Assembly: GCF_023155275.1 (NCBI RefSeq)
Contig: NZ_JALMUV010000055.1
Location: 1 to 44,069, forward strand
Reading direction: 5' to 3'
Source of the DNA: Streptomyces rhizoryzae
Lineage (GTDB): Bacteria > Actinomycetota > Actinomycetes > Streptomycetales > Streptomycetaceae
Length of the DNA: 44,069 nucleotides
The position numbers and the translations under genes were made by a program. The stretch's first letter is position 1; each line of letters starts with the position of its first letter. Below, piece by piece: positions 6,955 through 15,120 of this stretch. The notes under the pieces were generated by a model. The model saw only the letters and a program-made list of their open reading frames with translations. It was not told the DNA's origin and did no database searches.

Positions 6955-8831
6955 CAGCCGTCGCCCCCGGCCTCAACCGTGATCGTCAGCTCGGTCATGG
7001 TGTCAGGGGCCGGCCTGACGATCAGAGACCAGACCGTGCCGTCACCGCCGTCCGCACGCAACGAGGTTCCGGCCGCCATGGGGCCGTCGCCCGCACGCCA
7101 CCCCAATACCGTGGGAATCGACGCTCCGATGGGCGGCTCCGCTTCGACCCCGCGACCGTCGCCCAACGCGACGGCGGGACGCCCGTGTACGACGCACGGC
7201 CCCGCGTCGGGCAGGGTGAAACGTTGCACGAGGACGGCCTCGCCATCGACGACGTCGTGTTCGGGAACCCCGTCGTACAGAACACGCCGGCGACCTGTCG
7301 GGCCGGTCGTTCCTCCCCTGGGGCCGGGAACCCCACCGGATCCGGCCGTCCCCTCGAAACCCCGTCCGGTGCCCGCGGGGCCTCCGGTAGGGGGCGTACC
7401 CGTGGCGAAGTCGGCTTCCGCGCCCTCCCCGGCCGTACCCGCCATAAGTCCCGCCATGAGTCGGCTCATCCCGGCAAGAGAGACGCCTTCGCCCGTCTCG
7501 TTCGACACCGGGGCCGGTCCGGAAGCCCCTTTCATGGCGTCGTTGATCTTGCGGAGGGCGTGCTTCGCCAGGCGATGGTCCTCTCCACTGAGTTTGTCCA
7601 CCAACCAGGCGTCGTGCGACGCGGGCTCCGCCGCCGCGAAAACCCGGTCCATTCCGGCGTCGGCCCGGAAGACCGCCGCGTAGCCCCCGCTCTCCTCGAA
7701 GAAGGGAGGTCCCTCAAGGTATCTCACCACCAGATCGACCGGTCGCATAAGGCAGGTGTGGTGAAGTCGCTCCCCGACCCCCGCCTCCTGCGCCACCCGA
7801 GGAGGGGTTCCTTGGGGTGAGAGGAACTTCCGCATACCGAGCCGACCCAGGACGCGGCCCAAGGATTTGTGTTCGACGAGGCGATTCATGTCGTCGTAGG
7901 CCCAGACGAACGGGCGGAGGTGCGGTACTTCCGACGGCCTGGGCACGGGAACAACTCGACCCTCGTGGCTGGCGGAGAAGCGCATAGGTGCGTCTCCCCC
8001 CTCCGGGAGCATTTTCGGCCAAAGGTTCCACACCATGGCGTCGACGATCCACCGCATGGCCTCTGCGTCGTCGCGTTCACCGAACACGGGGTCGAGGATC
8101 GTGACGGACGTCCCCGTCTCACCGTCGGGAAGAGAGGTCAGGCCGAGGCTTCCGGCGGCCTCGTCGGCCTCCTCCCCGACCAGCGGCTCGACGTAACCGT
8201 GCCGGACCTTTCCCCAGAAGTGACGGCCGGTGAAGGTCTTCGTACCGTCGTCGTCTTCCACTGTGTAGCTCTCGTGCACCGCCCACCCGATGAGTCGGGT
8301 CTCCAACCGGTCGCCTACCCGACAGCGCGTGTGCACGACCACCGTGTGTGATGCGGAGAGGAGGTGGAATACCGCCTTTCCGAAACCGTAGGTGCCGCCA
8401 CGACCTGTGATCTTGCTCGAGCTGCCGGTCTTGCGAACGAACGAGGCGAAATCGGACTGCCCTGGAACCGCGACGTCTGCGCGAGTGGGGCCACCCAACC
8501 CTCTCGTCCCCGTGTCGGTCACGGTAAGAATGCGCAGAGCGGAGCGCGCCAACGAGGTCCGAAGCTTGAGGTGTCGAAGCTGGGGTGCACCCGCGGCGAA
8601 AAGGTTCCGCCATACCGGCGCCTCGCTGGGCCCGAGCGTTCGCAGTTCCACTCGGTAGTCCACGGGGCCGTCGCCGGTCCGTGCGTCCCAGCTGTTCTGA
8701 GCCGACTCCCTCACGAGAAGCGTCAGCGGGTCGAGCTCGGTGCCGTCGAGATTCTTCAAAGCACCCTCGGCTGTCCCTCCACCGCCGGGGGCATAGCGCT
8801 CGGACAGCCAACATGGGGACTCCGCGGTCAT
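6951..8831 (-). CDS. GHKL (MORC/MutL-like) ATPase of restriction-type system
   Basis: A 626-residue protein whose first ~230 residues form a GHKL ATP-binding fold. The N-box is RESAQNSWDA (residues 41-50), the G1 box is DTGTRGLGG (106-114), and the glycine lid is GRGGTYGFGKAVF (143-155). A second, S5-like transducer region follows, containing FGERDDAEAMRWIVDAMVWNLWP. A Gly/Pro-rich linker near residue 465-500 leads to a C-terminal ~120-residue beta-rich domain of unknown kind. Bacterial GHKL ATPases of this sort are known in restriction-modification gene sets with Z1, REase-fold and Dcm proteins, and are related to eukaryotic MORC ATPases. They may act as ATP-gated DNA clamps. Start ATG 8831 overlaps the nuclease stop (ATGA). 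Confidence 0.85.
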   Translation of the reverse strand: MTAESPCWLSERYAPGGGGTAEGALKNLDGTELDPLTLLVRESAQNSWDARTGDGPVDYRVELRTLGPSEAPVWRNLFAAGAPQLRHLKLRTSLARSALRILTVTDTGTRGLGGPTRADVAVPGQSDFASFVRKTGSSSKITGRGGTYGFGKAVFHLLSASHTVVVHTRCRVGDRLETRLIGWAVHESYTVEDDDGTKTFTGRHFWGKVRHGYVEPLVGEEADEAAGSLGLTSLPDGETGTSVTILDPVFGERDDAEAMRWIVDAMVWNLWPKMLPEGGDAPMRFSASHEGRVVPVPRPSEVPHLRPFVWAYDDMNRLVEHKSLGRVLGRLGMRKFLSPQGTPPRVAQEAGVGERLHHTCLMRPVDLVVRYLEGPPFFEESGGYAAVFRADAGMDRVFAAAEPASHDAWLVDKLSGEDHRLAKHALRKINDAMKGASGPAPVSNETGEGVSLAGMSRLMAGLMAGTAGEGAEADFATGTPPTGGPAGTGRGFEGTAGSGGVPGPRGGTTGPTGRRRVLYDGVPEHDVVDGEAVLVQRFTLPDAGPCVVHGRPAVALGDGRGVEAEPPIGASIPTVLGWRAGDGPMAAGTSLRADGGDGTVWSLIVRPAPDTMTELTITVEAGGDGW

Positions 8832-9844
8832 GGTGTCCGCCCCACTTCTTCCAGGAAGGCTTCCACGGCCGGGTGATCCAGCATCGGCGAGTGGACGCCA
8901 GTCAGATCGACGGTATAGCGCACGTCAAGGAGTCCGTCGGGTACCGGCTTCCTCAGGGATGGCGTCGTGAGGCGGGGGAATGCCTCATCGACCTCGTACC
9001 AACGCTCTTCGACGGGTGACAAACGCAGAGCGCCCTCCTCATCCGTCTGTCCGCGCCGGTAACCGGCACGTGCCAGTCGAAGCCACAGTTCCGACTCGTC
9101 GACGCACAGCCGAGCCACCTCTGCGGCGAGTTCGCCGACGGTGCGCCCCCGCGGGGTTCGTTCGAACCGGTACCAGGCCAACATCAGGCGCCCGCCCTGC
9201 GGCGGCTCCAACTGGTCGAGCCCATGGACGTCGAACGTCCGGCGTTCCGACGTCGTGTATGTGCTCTTGACCTCGACGGCGTAACAGCCGTCGGAAAAGT
9301 CGTGGCACGCCCCCTCCGGACCGGTCCACAAACTCACGGCACCCGGGTCCTTGTCGAGTAGACGGAGCAGGACCGACAACTCACCGGCGAGGCCGACCTC
9401 CTGCGTCTCGGTGAGCGCACGAGGCACACCGCTGAAGAGTTGACGCCAGCGGTTCACCACCGCCAGCGTCGTGCGGTATGGGTGCCGTCCGTCTGCTTCC
9501 AGGGCCACAAGGACGTCAGCGCAAAGCCCCGTGAAGACATCATCGAGATCTCTTCGGATGCAGACAATGTCCGCGAAACGACCGTAGGTCTCCTCGTCCT
9601 CCAGCGCTCGCTCCGTAACGCGCAATGTTCCACCGATCCGCCCTGTGGGGATCCGGCGACGTCCTCGGAGAGGAATCAACAAGTGGCGCAACGAGTTACC
9701 GTCGGTCGCCGCGGAGACCGGCCCATGCTCGGTGACGACGGGGAGCGAGGAGGTCCTTAGGGCGGCTTCGGGGCCGAGCGGGGTCAGGTCCAATTCGGCC
9801 CAGTGTCGATCGAGCACACGCCGCAGGTCGGCGCCCCCGCTCAA
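8828..9844 (-). CDS. PD-(D/E)XK nuclease, DUF4420 type
   Basis: A 338-residue protein matching the DUF4420 (PD-(D/E)XK motif) family. The probable active site is Glu155 in GLAGELSVLL, Asp182 in GACHDFSDG, and Glu191-Val-Lys193 in YAVEVKST. This gives the E...D...ExK arrangement of restriction-enzyme folds. The N-terminal part (LRHLLIPLRGRRRIP) is typical of the family. The likely start is TTG 9844, overlapping the Z1 stop (TTGA); GTG 9817 is an alternative. In the restriction-type gene sets this family belongs to, it is the presumed DNA-cutting subunit, with the Z1 and GHKL ATPases supplying motor or clamp functions and Dcm protecting self DNA. Catalytic residues appear intact. Confidence 0.87.
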   Translation of the reverse strand: MSGGADLRRVLDRHWAELDLTPLGPEAALRTSSLPVVTEHGPVSAATDGNSLRHLLIPLRGRRRIPTGRIGGTLRVTERALEDEETYGRFADIVCIRRDLDDVFTGLCADVLVALEADGRHPYRTTLAVVNRWRQLFSGVPRALTETQEVGLAGELSVLLRLLDKDPGAVSLWTGPEGACHDFSDGCYAVEVKSTYTTSERRTFDVHGLDQLEPPQGGRLMLAWYRFERTPRGRTVGELAAEVARLCVDESELWLRLARAGYRRGQTDEEGALRLSPVEERWYEVDEAFPRLTTPSLRKPVPDGLLDVRYTVDLTGVHSPMLDHPAVEAFLEEVGRTP

Positions 9845-12423
9845 CTGTCGTCCTCCTCGAAGAGCAGCGACAGGTCCTCCTCCTCGTCGTCCTGTACGCC
9901 GGACAGGTCTGCGCTGCAGTACTCCACCTCGCTGTCCTCCCCCAGAGGCTTCGGGAAGACCAGACCGACGCCGATGACATGGTCGACGGCGTCGAGCGGG
10001 GCACGACTCTTGCGGTTCGTCGGTGACGGCGACAGGGCGTCGATCGGATAGAGGGTCAACAACCCGGTGTCCGGTGCCTGCTCGCGTCTGGCGTTCTTGA
10101 GCGCCTCTTCGCTGATCTCCGTCAGCGCACTGAGGTCGAGGTCGACACCTGCGTCGCGGCGGCTCATCAGGGTCTTGATGTCGGCGGCGTCACTTCTGCT
10201 CTCGCCGAGCTTCGCACGAATGACTCGATCGACGGCGAGCCCGGGGGTGAACTCGTACCGCTTGTCCGGGTCGTCGCTGAGCGGATTCCCGATGATCGCC
10301 ACATTCCAACGCTTGAGCGCGCCTCCGCCCCCGGATCGCACCCGGCGCTCGACGTAGCTGCGCAGCAGTTTCGCGTCGCAATCCAACGATTTGCCGTGGA
10401 ATCGATACTCGCCGAGGAAGTCCAGGACGATGTCGTAGGGCACGCCCCGGAGGATGTGGCGGCCCTGGACTCCTCTGTCCTCGTGTCGGGCTCCCGCCAG
10501 ACGCAGGGACCGGTCGACGAGGTCGTGGGCGGCCTGCCGGTTGGCCTGCAACCACTCGGCGTCACACGTCCGGAAGTAACGGGTCTGCACACGCTGGCCC
10601 CCGTACGCCGCGTTCGCCTTGACCGCGTCCCTCATCTTGCCCGCCGCCGTGATGCGGAGCGACGGGTGGGTGCGCATGCGGACGGCGAAGGTCCTGGGCG
10701 TCTTGTCTTCGACCATGTATACATCGATATCCCGACGCATCTCGGACTCGACGGTGGCGATGTGCCGGAACCAGTCGCGCATCCCGTCCGTCATCCAGAT
10801 ACGCGGCAGGTCGGCGTATCCTTCACGGAACCCGAACCAACGGCCCATCTGCAACAGCGAGTCGTACGTCGTGGCGTTTCGCACGAAGTAACTGACGGCC
10901 AGTCCTTCGAGGGTCAGGCCACGCGAAAGGGTGTTGCCGCCCACGGCGATGGCGACGACAGGACCCGCCTCGTAGTCCAGTCGCTTCACGCTCTTCGAGT
11001 TGTCCAGGATGATGCGGCAGTCGTCCACCACACCGGCCAACAGCGGCAGGAGGGCGTCGAAAGGGACCGGTGTCTCCCCGAGGTCCGGCTCGTTACCGGG
11101 GACGCGGGCGACCTCGGACTCCCAGAGCTGCCTCAACTCATCGAGAAGTTCGCCGTCGGCGGCCTCGACATACCCGACCGTCCGTTTGCGGAACGCCTCC
11201 AAGGGCCCTTCGAAGCTCTCGTGGACAAGGGTGCTCACGCTGGTGTGGATCAGCATCGTCGAATGGGGAACGCCCGTACCGCGCACCCGTCGAGCGGCGG
11301 TGACGAGCCAGAAGTACAGCACAGCCGTCCGCAAGGCACCACTGATCTCGGGTACGAACCCCTCGATTTCGTCACGCCCTGGTCTGACGAGGGGTACCTC
11401 CTCGTCGGGGACCGTGCGGATCATGTCGTACCCGTCCGGTACCTCTTGCGGGCCTTCACCGTCCAACGCATCCCGCCCGAAGAGCACTTCGGTTCCGAAG
11501 TGACCGCGGGGCTTGGGCAGATTGACGACGAAGTCCTCCGGATAGAGGTCCTTGGCCGCGGGATCGATCAACAGGTTGGCGAAGGGCGTGGCCGTGTATC
11601 CGAGGTACCCCCCACGAGGGAACAGATCGATGATCTCCCGGATCAGCGGGTTGGTGCTCCGTGAGGCGACACTCGCCTGGTCGGCCTCGTCGTCGATGAT
11701 CAGCGTCGGGCAGTTACGCAGGTAGTCGGGCGCCTTCTCCAACCATGCCTTGAGCTTCCGCAACCTGGGAACGTTCTTCTTGATCACGCACAGAACGTGC
11801 TGCTGACTCTTCTCACCGAAGAACGCGGCCGGATTGCCGGCGGGAGGCTCGAAGTCCCCGACGCGTCCGGTGAGGGTGTGCCATTGGTCTATGACCGGCT
11901 CCACCAGCTGCCGCTCGAGGCGGAGCTGGGTCTGTAGCCTCAGGCCGTTGTGGATGCCGGCGAGGACGATGAAGAACTTGTATCCGGCGTCCGCCGCCTT
12001 CGCGATGAGGGCCGTGAAGTTGCTGGTCTTACCCGACTGCACATACCCGACCACCAACCCCCTGGTCGAAAAGGCGCTCTCCAACGGGTGGTCGAGCATG
12101 GAGACGACCTTGGTCGACGCGGAGTCGAGGCCGCGCAGGCTCTCCTCGTTCCACGACTGTTTCGCCAACAGGTTCCTGAGGGCGGGCCAGCAGCGGTCGT
12201 CGTCCTGAGGACCTACGTACCAGGTTTCGCGGTTGTTCCGAACGACGGAGCCGGGCTCACGCTTCTCCCGGATGGCGATGGTCTCCTGCTGGTGACGTTC
12301 CGCGATCCGTTTGGCGAGCTCGTCGGACATGCCGAAGAGCTTGATCGTCGCCAACGCCTGCTCCGGCGTGTGCGTCTTGATGAGACGCTTGAACGCCTCG
12401 TACTGATCTTCGAACTCGTTCAA
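9841..12423 (-). CDS. Z1-domain helicase-like ATPase
   Basis: An 860-residue protein of the Z1 superfamily. The Walker A-like motif is GYVQSGKTSNF (residues 126-136) and the Walker B is LIIDDEADQAS (DDEAD at 244-248). Downstream are GGNTLSRGLTLEGLAVSYF and LLQMGRWFGFR, which correspond to the conserved C-terminal helicase motifs and the arginine-finger region. Z1 proteins are derived superfamily-2 helicases found with REase, GHKL and cytosine methyltransferase genes. The start is TTG 12423, preceded by GGTGGGG. A non-coding space of 274 bases separates it from dcm, so it may have its own promoter. It heads a run of five overlapping genes. All motor motifs look intact, suggesting a working enzyme. 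Confidence 0.88.
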   Translation of the reverse strand: MNEFEDQYEAFKRLIKTHTPEQALATIKLFGMSDELAKRIAERHQQETIAIREKREPGSVVRNNRETWYVGPQDDDRCWPALRNLLAKQSWNEESLRGLDSASTKVVSMLDHPLESAFSTRGLVVGYVQSGKTSNFTALIAKAADAGYKFFIVLAGIHNGLRLQTQLRLERQLVEPVIDQWHTLTGRVGDFEPPAGNPAAFFGEKSQQHVLCVIKKNVPRLRKLKAWLEKAPDYLRNCPTLIIDDEADQASVASRSTNPLIREIIDLFPRGGYLGYTATPFANLLIDPAAKDLYPEDFVVNLPKPRGHFGTEVLFGRDALDGEGPQEVPDGYDMIRTVPDEEVPLVRPGRDEIEGFVPEISGALRTAVLYFWLVTAARRVRGTGVPHSTMLIHTSVSTLVHESFEGPLEAFRKRTVGYVEAADGELLDELRQLWESEVARVPGNEPDLGETPVPFDALLPLLAGVVDDCRIILDNSKSVKRLDYEAGPVVAIAVGGNTLSRGLTLEGLAVSYFVRNATTYDSLLQMGRWFGFREGYADLPRIWMTDGMRDWFRHIATVESEMRRDIDVYMVEDKTPRTFAVRMRTHPSLRITAAGKMRDAVKANAAYGGQRVQTRYFRTCDAEWLQANRQAAHDLVDRSLRLAGARHEDRGVQGRHILRGVPYDIVLDFLGEYRFHGKSLDCDAKLLRSYVERRVRSGGGGALKRWNVAIIGNPLSDDPDKRYEFTPGLAVDRVIRAKLGESRSDAADIKTLMSRRDAGVDLDLSALTEISEEALKNARREQAPDTGLLTLYPIDALSPSPTNRKSRAPLDAVDHVIGVGLVFPKPLGEDSEVEYCSADLSGVQDDEEEDLSLLFEEDDS

Positions 12424-12697
12424 TCCCCACCCCTTGGATCCGCGTCGTTCCGCGATCGTGGGGCCGACGGCCCGATCGCCGTGCGGAGGGGCGTCGGTGC
12501 CGCGGTCTCATACGGCCGCGGACGTCAGGCTCGGTCGAGGCACCACCACCTCATGCCCTCCCCAGGGCACGGGTTGACAGTGGGGCACCCCGACGTCGTT
12601 GTCCAGCGAAACAACCTTATATCTGGTCGCTATGCCCGCAGGGGCTCACCACGGAAAGAGCCCTGCCCGATCGCAGCCGCAGGAGCCCGTTCCCCGC
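12424..12697 (-). promoter_or_regulatory. Leader/promoter region of the Z1 transcription unit
   Basis: This 274-base stretch between dcm and the Z1 gene has no convincing gene. On the minus strand it holds a -10-like TATAAG (12616-12621), unusually AT-rich for this DNA, about 190 bases before the Z1 start. The inverted repeat GTTGT...ACAAC spans 12599-12616. The plus-strand word ACAACCTT here (12611-12618) also occurs in the dcm promoter at 14020-14027, hinting at shared regulation. No clear -35 box was found. Confidence 0.35.
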
Positions 12698-13987
12698 TCA
12701 CGCCGCCGTCGTGAGCCTGCGCCGCGGCTTCCGCACGCGGGGCACTCTCGGGGTACGGGAGTCGTGGAGGTCCCTCTGGGCCAGAAGCAGCGGTGCCAGA
12801 TGCTCGGCGATGGCCCGGCCCAATCCGACGGGCACGGCGTTGCCGATCTGTCGCGCGATCTGCGTCCTGCTCCCACACCACTGGAAGGTTTCGGGGAAGC
12901 CCTGCAAGCGGGCCGCCTCCAGGTGTGTGATGGGACGGTGCAACCACGGGTGCAGGTAGCGCCCCTTCTCCGGTTTGAAGAATTCAGTACGGATGGTGAC
13001 CGAGGGCTTGTCTCGATGCAGTCGACCCATGACGTCTGCGGAACCGGTCTTGTGGTTCTTCCAGCAACGAGAGAGAAGCTCGAAGGGAATATCGAACCTG
13101 TTCCCCCCCTCCGGAATGGATCGATAACGCGCCATCGAAATTGGCTTTATTCCATTTCGACTCAAATGCAGTTCGCCCATGGAGAAGGGACCGGCGACCT
13201 CTTGCCCGTTCACGGTTCTCCGCCGAGCGGGAAGTTCCGGGGACAACTTGCGCAGGACAAGGTCCGAGATCGCCTGCCATACCGTCCGCTGAGGCCCGTC
13301 GGCAGGCCCCGGAATCAACCGGGACTGCAGTTCCATATCCGAGACCTCTTCGACACGGACGGGAGCCCCCGAGTCCGAAGGCAACAACAAATCCTTGTGG
13401 ATACCAATTGCGATGGTCCGAAAGCGTCGCTGCGGGACACCGTGATCGGCGGAGTTAAGAAGATCGTCAAGGATACGGTATTCTGAGAGAGTTCCTCCGG
13501 TAAGCGTTTCGTTGACCAAAAGCCCGAATTCAGGCGACTTCCTGAATGCGTCGACGTTCTCCATCACAAACATCATCGGCCGAACCGTCGAAACCACTTT
13601 CAGGTAATGACGCCAGAGCTGATTACGCTCATCGTTCGGATCCTGATTACCGAGCCGCGAGAATCCCTGGCACGGCGGGCCACCCAACACGATGTCGGCT
13701 TCAGGGAGCGCTCCAGGCCGGTCCACCCACTGTGCGATGTCCCCTTGGTGGACGTGGGCCCCGAAGCGTTCGGAGAAGTTCACGGCGTAGGTGGCCGCCG
13801 CAGCGGGGTCAAGCTCTACGGCGGCGACCGGACGGTACACCGCCCGGCCCTCATGGAGTGCATCCACGAAGCCCTGTGTCAGTCCCCCACACCCGGCGAA
13901 TAGGTCGATCGTCCGTAGCGGCGGGAGGTCGGTGTCGCCGCCGGCCGCCTTCCGGGAGACGCCGACTTCGGGACGTGGTTGGGTCAT
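12698..13987 (-). CDS. dcm: DNA (cytosine-5) methyltransferase
   Basis: A 429-residue C5 methyltransferase with all main motifs in order: I (DLFAGCGGLTQGF, 28-40), IV (GGPPCQGFS, catalytic Cys106), VI (ENVD, 143-146), VIII (QRRFR, 186-190), a target-recognition region around residues 210-330, IX (RLQGFPETF) and X (QIGNAVPVGLGRAIAEHL). The start ATG 13987 is chosen because the motif core begins soon after and a promoter ends six bases upstream. A longer frame to 14383 is shadow. Parts of the gene (about 13050-13660) are richer in A/T than the flanks, suggesting transfer. It protects self DNA from the downstream nuclease/ATPase set. A decayed vsr lies divergently upstream. The target sequence cannot be read from the protein. 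Confidence 0.93.
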   Translation of the reverse strand: MTQPRPEVGVSRKAAGGDTDLPPLRTIDLFAGCGGLTQGFVDALHEGRAVYRPVAAVELDPAAAATYAVNFSERFGAHVHQGDIAQWVDRPGALPEADIVLGGPPCQGFSRLGNQDPNDERNQLWRHYLKVVSTVRPMMFVMENVDAFRKSPEFGLLVNETLTGGTLSEYRILDDLLNSADHGVPQRRFRTIAIGIHKDLLLPSDSGAPVRVEEVSDMELQSRLIPGPADGPQRTVWQAISDLVLRKLSPELPARRRTVNGQEVAGPFSMGELHLSRNGIKPISMARYRSIPEGGNRFDIPFELLSRCWKNHKTGSADVMGRLHRDKPSVTIRTEFFKPEKGRYLHPWLHRPITHLEAARLQGFPETFQWCGSRTQIARQIGNAVPVGLGRAIAEHLAPLLLAQRDLHDSRTPRVPRVRKPRRRLTTAA

Positions 13988-13993
13988 TGGCGC

Positions 13994-14030
13994 ACTGTAG
14001 CCGGCTCGCCAGCTAAAGGACAACCTTGTC
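13994..14030 (-). promoter_or_regulatory. Leaderless dcm promoter with overlapping palindrome
   Basis: On the minus strand TTGTCC (14023-14018) and TACAGT (13999-13994) are 18 bases apart, and TACAGT ends six bases before the dcm ATG, implying a leaderless transcript. The inverted repeat GACAA-CC-TTGTC (14019-14030) covers the -35 box, a position suited to repression. The regulator is unknown; autoregulation by the methyltransferase is one possibility. Confidence 0.5.
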
Positions 14031-14222
14031 ACCCTACAGCCCGTCGGCGTTCTACGCCGGCCCCCATCCGGCCACCCGCACGGATCCTTTTGGGCATAAA
14101 TCACTACGCTCGAAGCGCGGTTCACGTACGCACGGCCGCCAGAACCCTCGCTGTCGCTGAAAAGGGCAAGCGCGCCCCCGGTCGAGCATCCTCCGCCCCG
14201 TGCCTGGCATCCCCGGACCGGG

Positions 14223-14625
14223 ATGACGAGAAGCGACCGCGTGCGTGAGCAGGATGGGGCCGCCGGCGGTGCGTCCAAGCGGTTCGTCGCCGTCGAAGAC
14301 GGCAACAGGGTGCCGGCCACCGTTGCGCTGCCCCCGGTACGGAGGACTGGCCGCGTCGTCGCCCGGCTCCGGTGGACGTCCACCGGGCTAAAGCAGTGGC
14401 TTCTTCTCGGTGAGGTCGATCACCCAACTCGCAGCGCGAATCTCCGAGCCGCTTGGCGCCTCGCCGAGGAGGCCGGTCTCCTGGTGGAGGAGGACGTAAG
14501 GGGTCGTGGGCCACATCCGCAGGAACACGGGCCTCCATGCGTTCGAACAGGGGGCGGGAAGCCAAACCCGAGCGCAGGCTGCGGTCGGCATTGCATCGAC
14601 AGGGCTGCGCCACAGGCTGTCGGAC
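14223..14625 (+). pseudogene. Very-short-patch repair endonuclease (vsr) remnant
   Basis: Three frames together spell the N-terminal part of a Streptomyces-style Vsr. Frame one (ATG 14223) gives KRFVAVEDGNRVPATVALP and RVVARLRWTSTG...LGEVDHPTRSANL. Near 14500 it passes to a second frame with GSWATSAGTRASMRSNRG and PERRLRSALHRQG, the conserved Vsr start. A further one-base shift near 14607 gives GLRHRL. The catalytic Asp, the zinc site and the rest are missing; the sequence runs into a polymorphic-toxin partner. Vsr normally repairs T:G mismatches made by deamination of 5-methylcytosine and is often paired with Dcm. Its place divergent from dcm fits that pairing. Two frameshifts plus truncation mean it is dead. 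Confidence 0.65.
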
Positions 14626-15120
14626 CGGCACCTGGCGGAGCTGGTCCGAGCGTCTCACGCCGTGGCGACGGCGCTGGACGTGGCGGCGGACGTGATCGTG
14701 GGGATGAAGGTCGAGACGATCGCCGAACTGGTCGTTCTGGCGGTGACGTTCGTGGCGGACCAAGCGGCTGCCGCGGCGACCTTCGGAGTGGCCGAGGCCG
14801 CGGTGATCGCGATCGAAGAGGCCGGGAAGCGTCTCGTCAACGCGCTTGAGCAGCAGTTGGAGCAGTACATCATCGGCCAGGTGATCGAGGCGGCGATCGA
14901 TCCGCTCGTCGAGGTGGTGTCGGGGGCGGTGAGCGGGCTGGTGTTCCAGGCCGCCGAGTCCGCGCTGGGAGTGTCGGTAAGCGGTGCGGGCGGCTCGGGC
15001 TTCCGCATCGATCCCGACGCCGTGAAATCGCACGCGCGGCCCCTGCACAGCCACGCCGAAGCGGTGGCCGGACACGCGCAGGCGCTCCAGTCCAAGATCG
15101 CGGGGGTGAGCTTCGAATGA
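14626..15120 (+). pseudogene. 5'-truncated partner/leader protein of polymorphic toxin
   Basis: The frame from about 14626 to the stop at 15118-15120 encodes a helical, alanine-rich protein: HLAELVRASHAVATALD, GMKVETIAELVVLAVTFVADQAAA, KRLVNALEQQLEQYIIGQVIEAA, FRIDPDAVKSHARPLHSHAEAVAGHAQ. This matches the WXG100-like helical proteins that precede YD-repeat toxins in Streptomyces, thought to aid export through a type VII-like route. The usual N-terminal ~100 residues are absent, replaced by vsr debris, and no good start or ribosome site is seen. The stop overlaps the ATG of the toxin gene (ATGA), the normal arrangement. Probably non-functional, or expressed only from an internal start. Confidence 0.6.

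Noticed and set aside
5291..13987. BREX or DISARM system
   Set aside because: No PglZ, BrxL, DrmA/B or PLD-type proteins are present; Z1, DUF4420 and GHKL define a different type.
13988..14383. Upstream extension of dcm (132 codons)
   Set aside because: No methyltransferase similarity; it covers the promoter, and ATG 13987 sits directly behind a good -10 box and before motif I.
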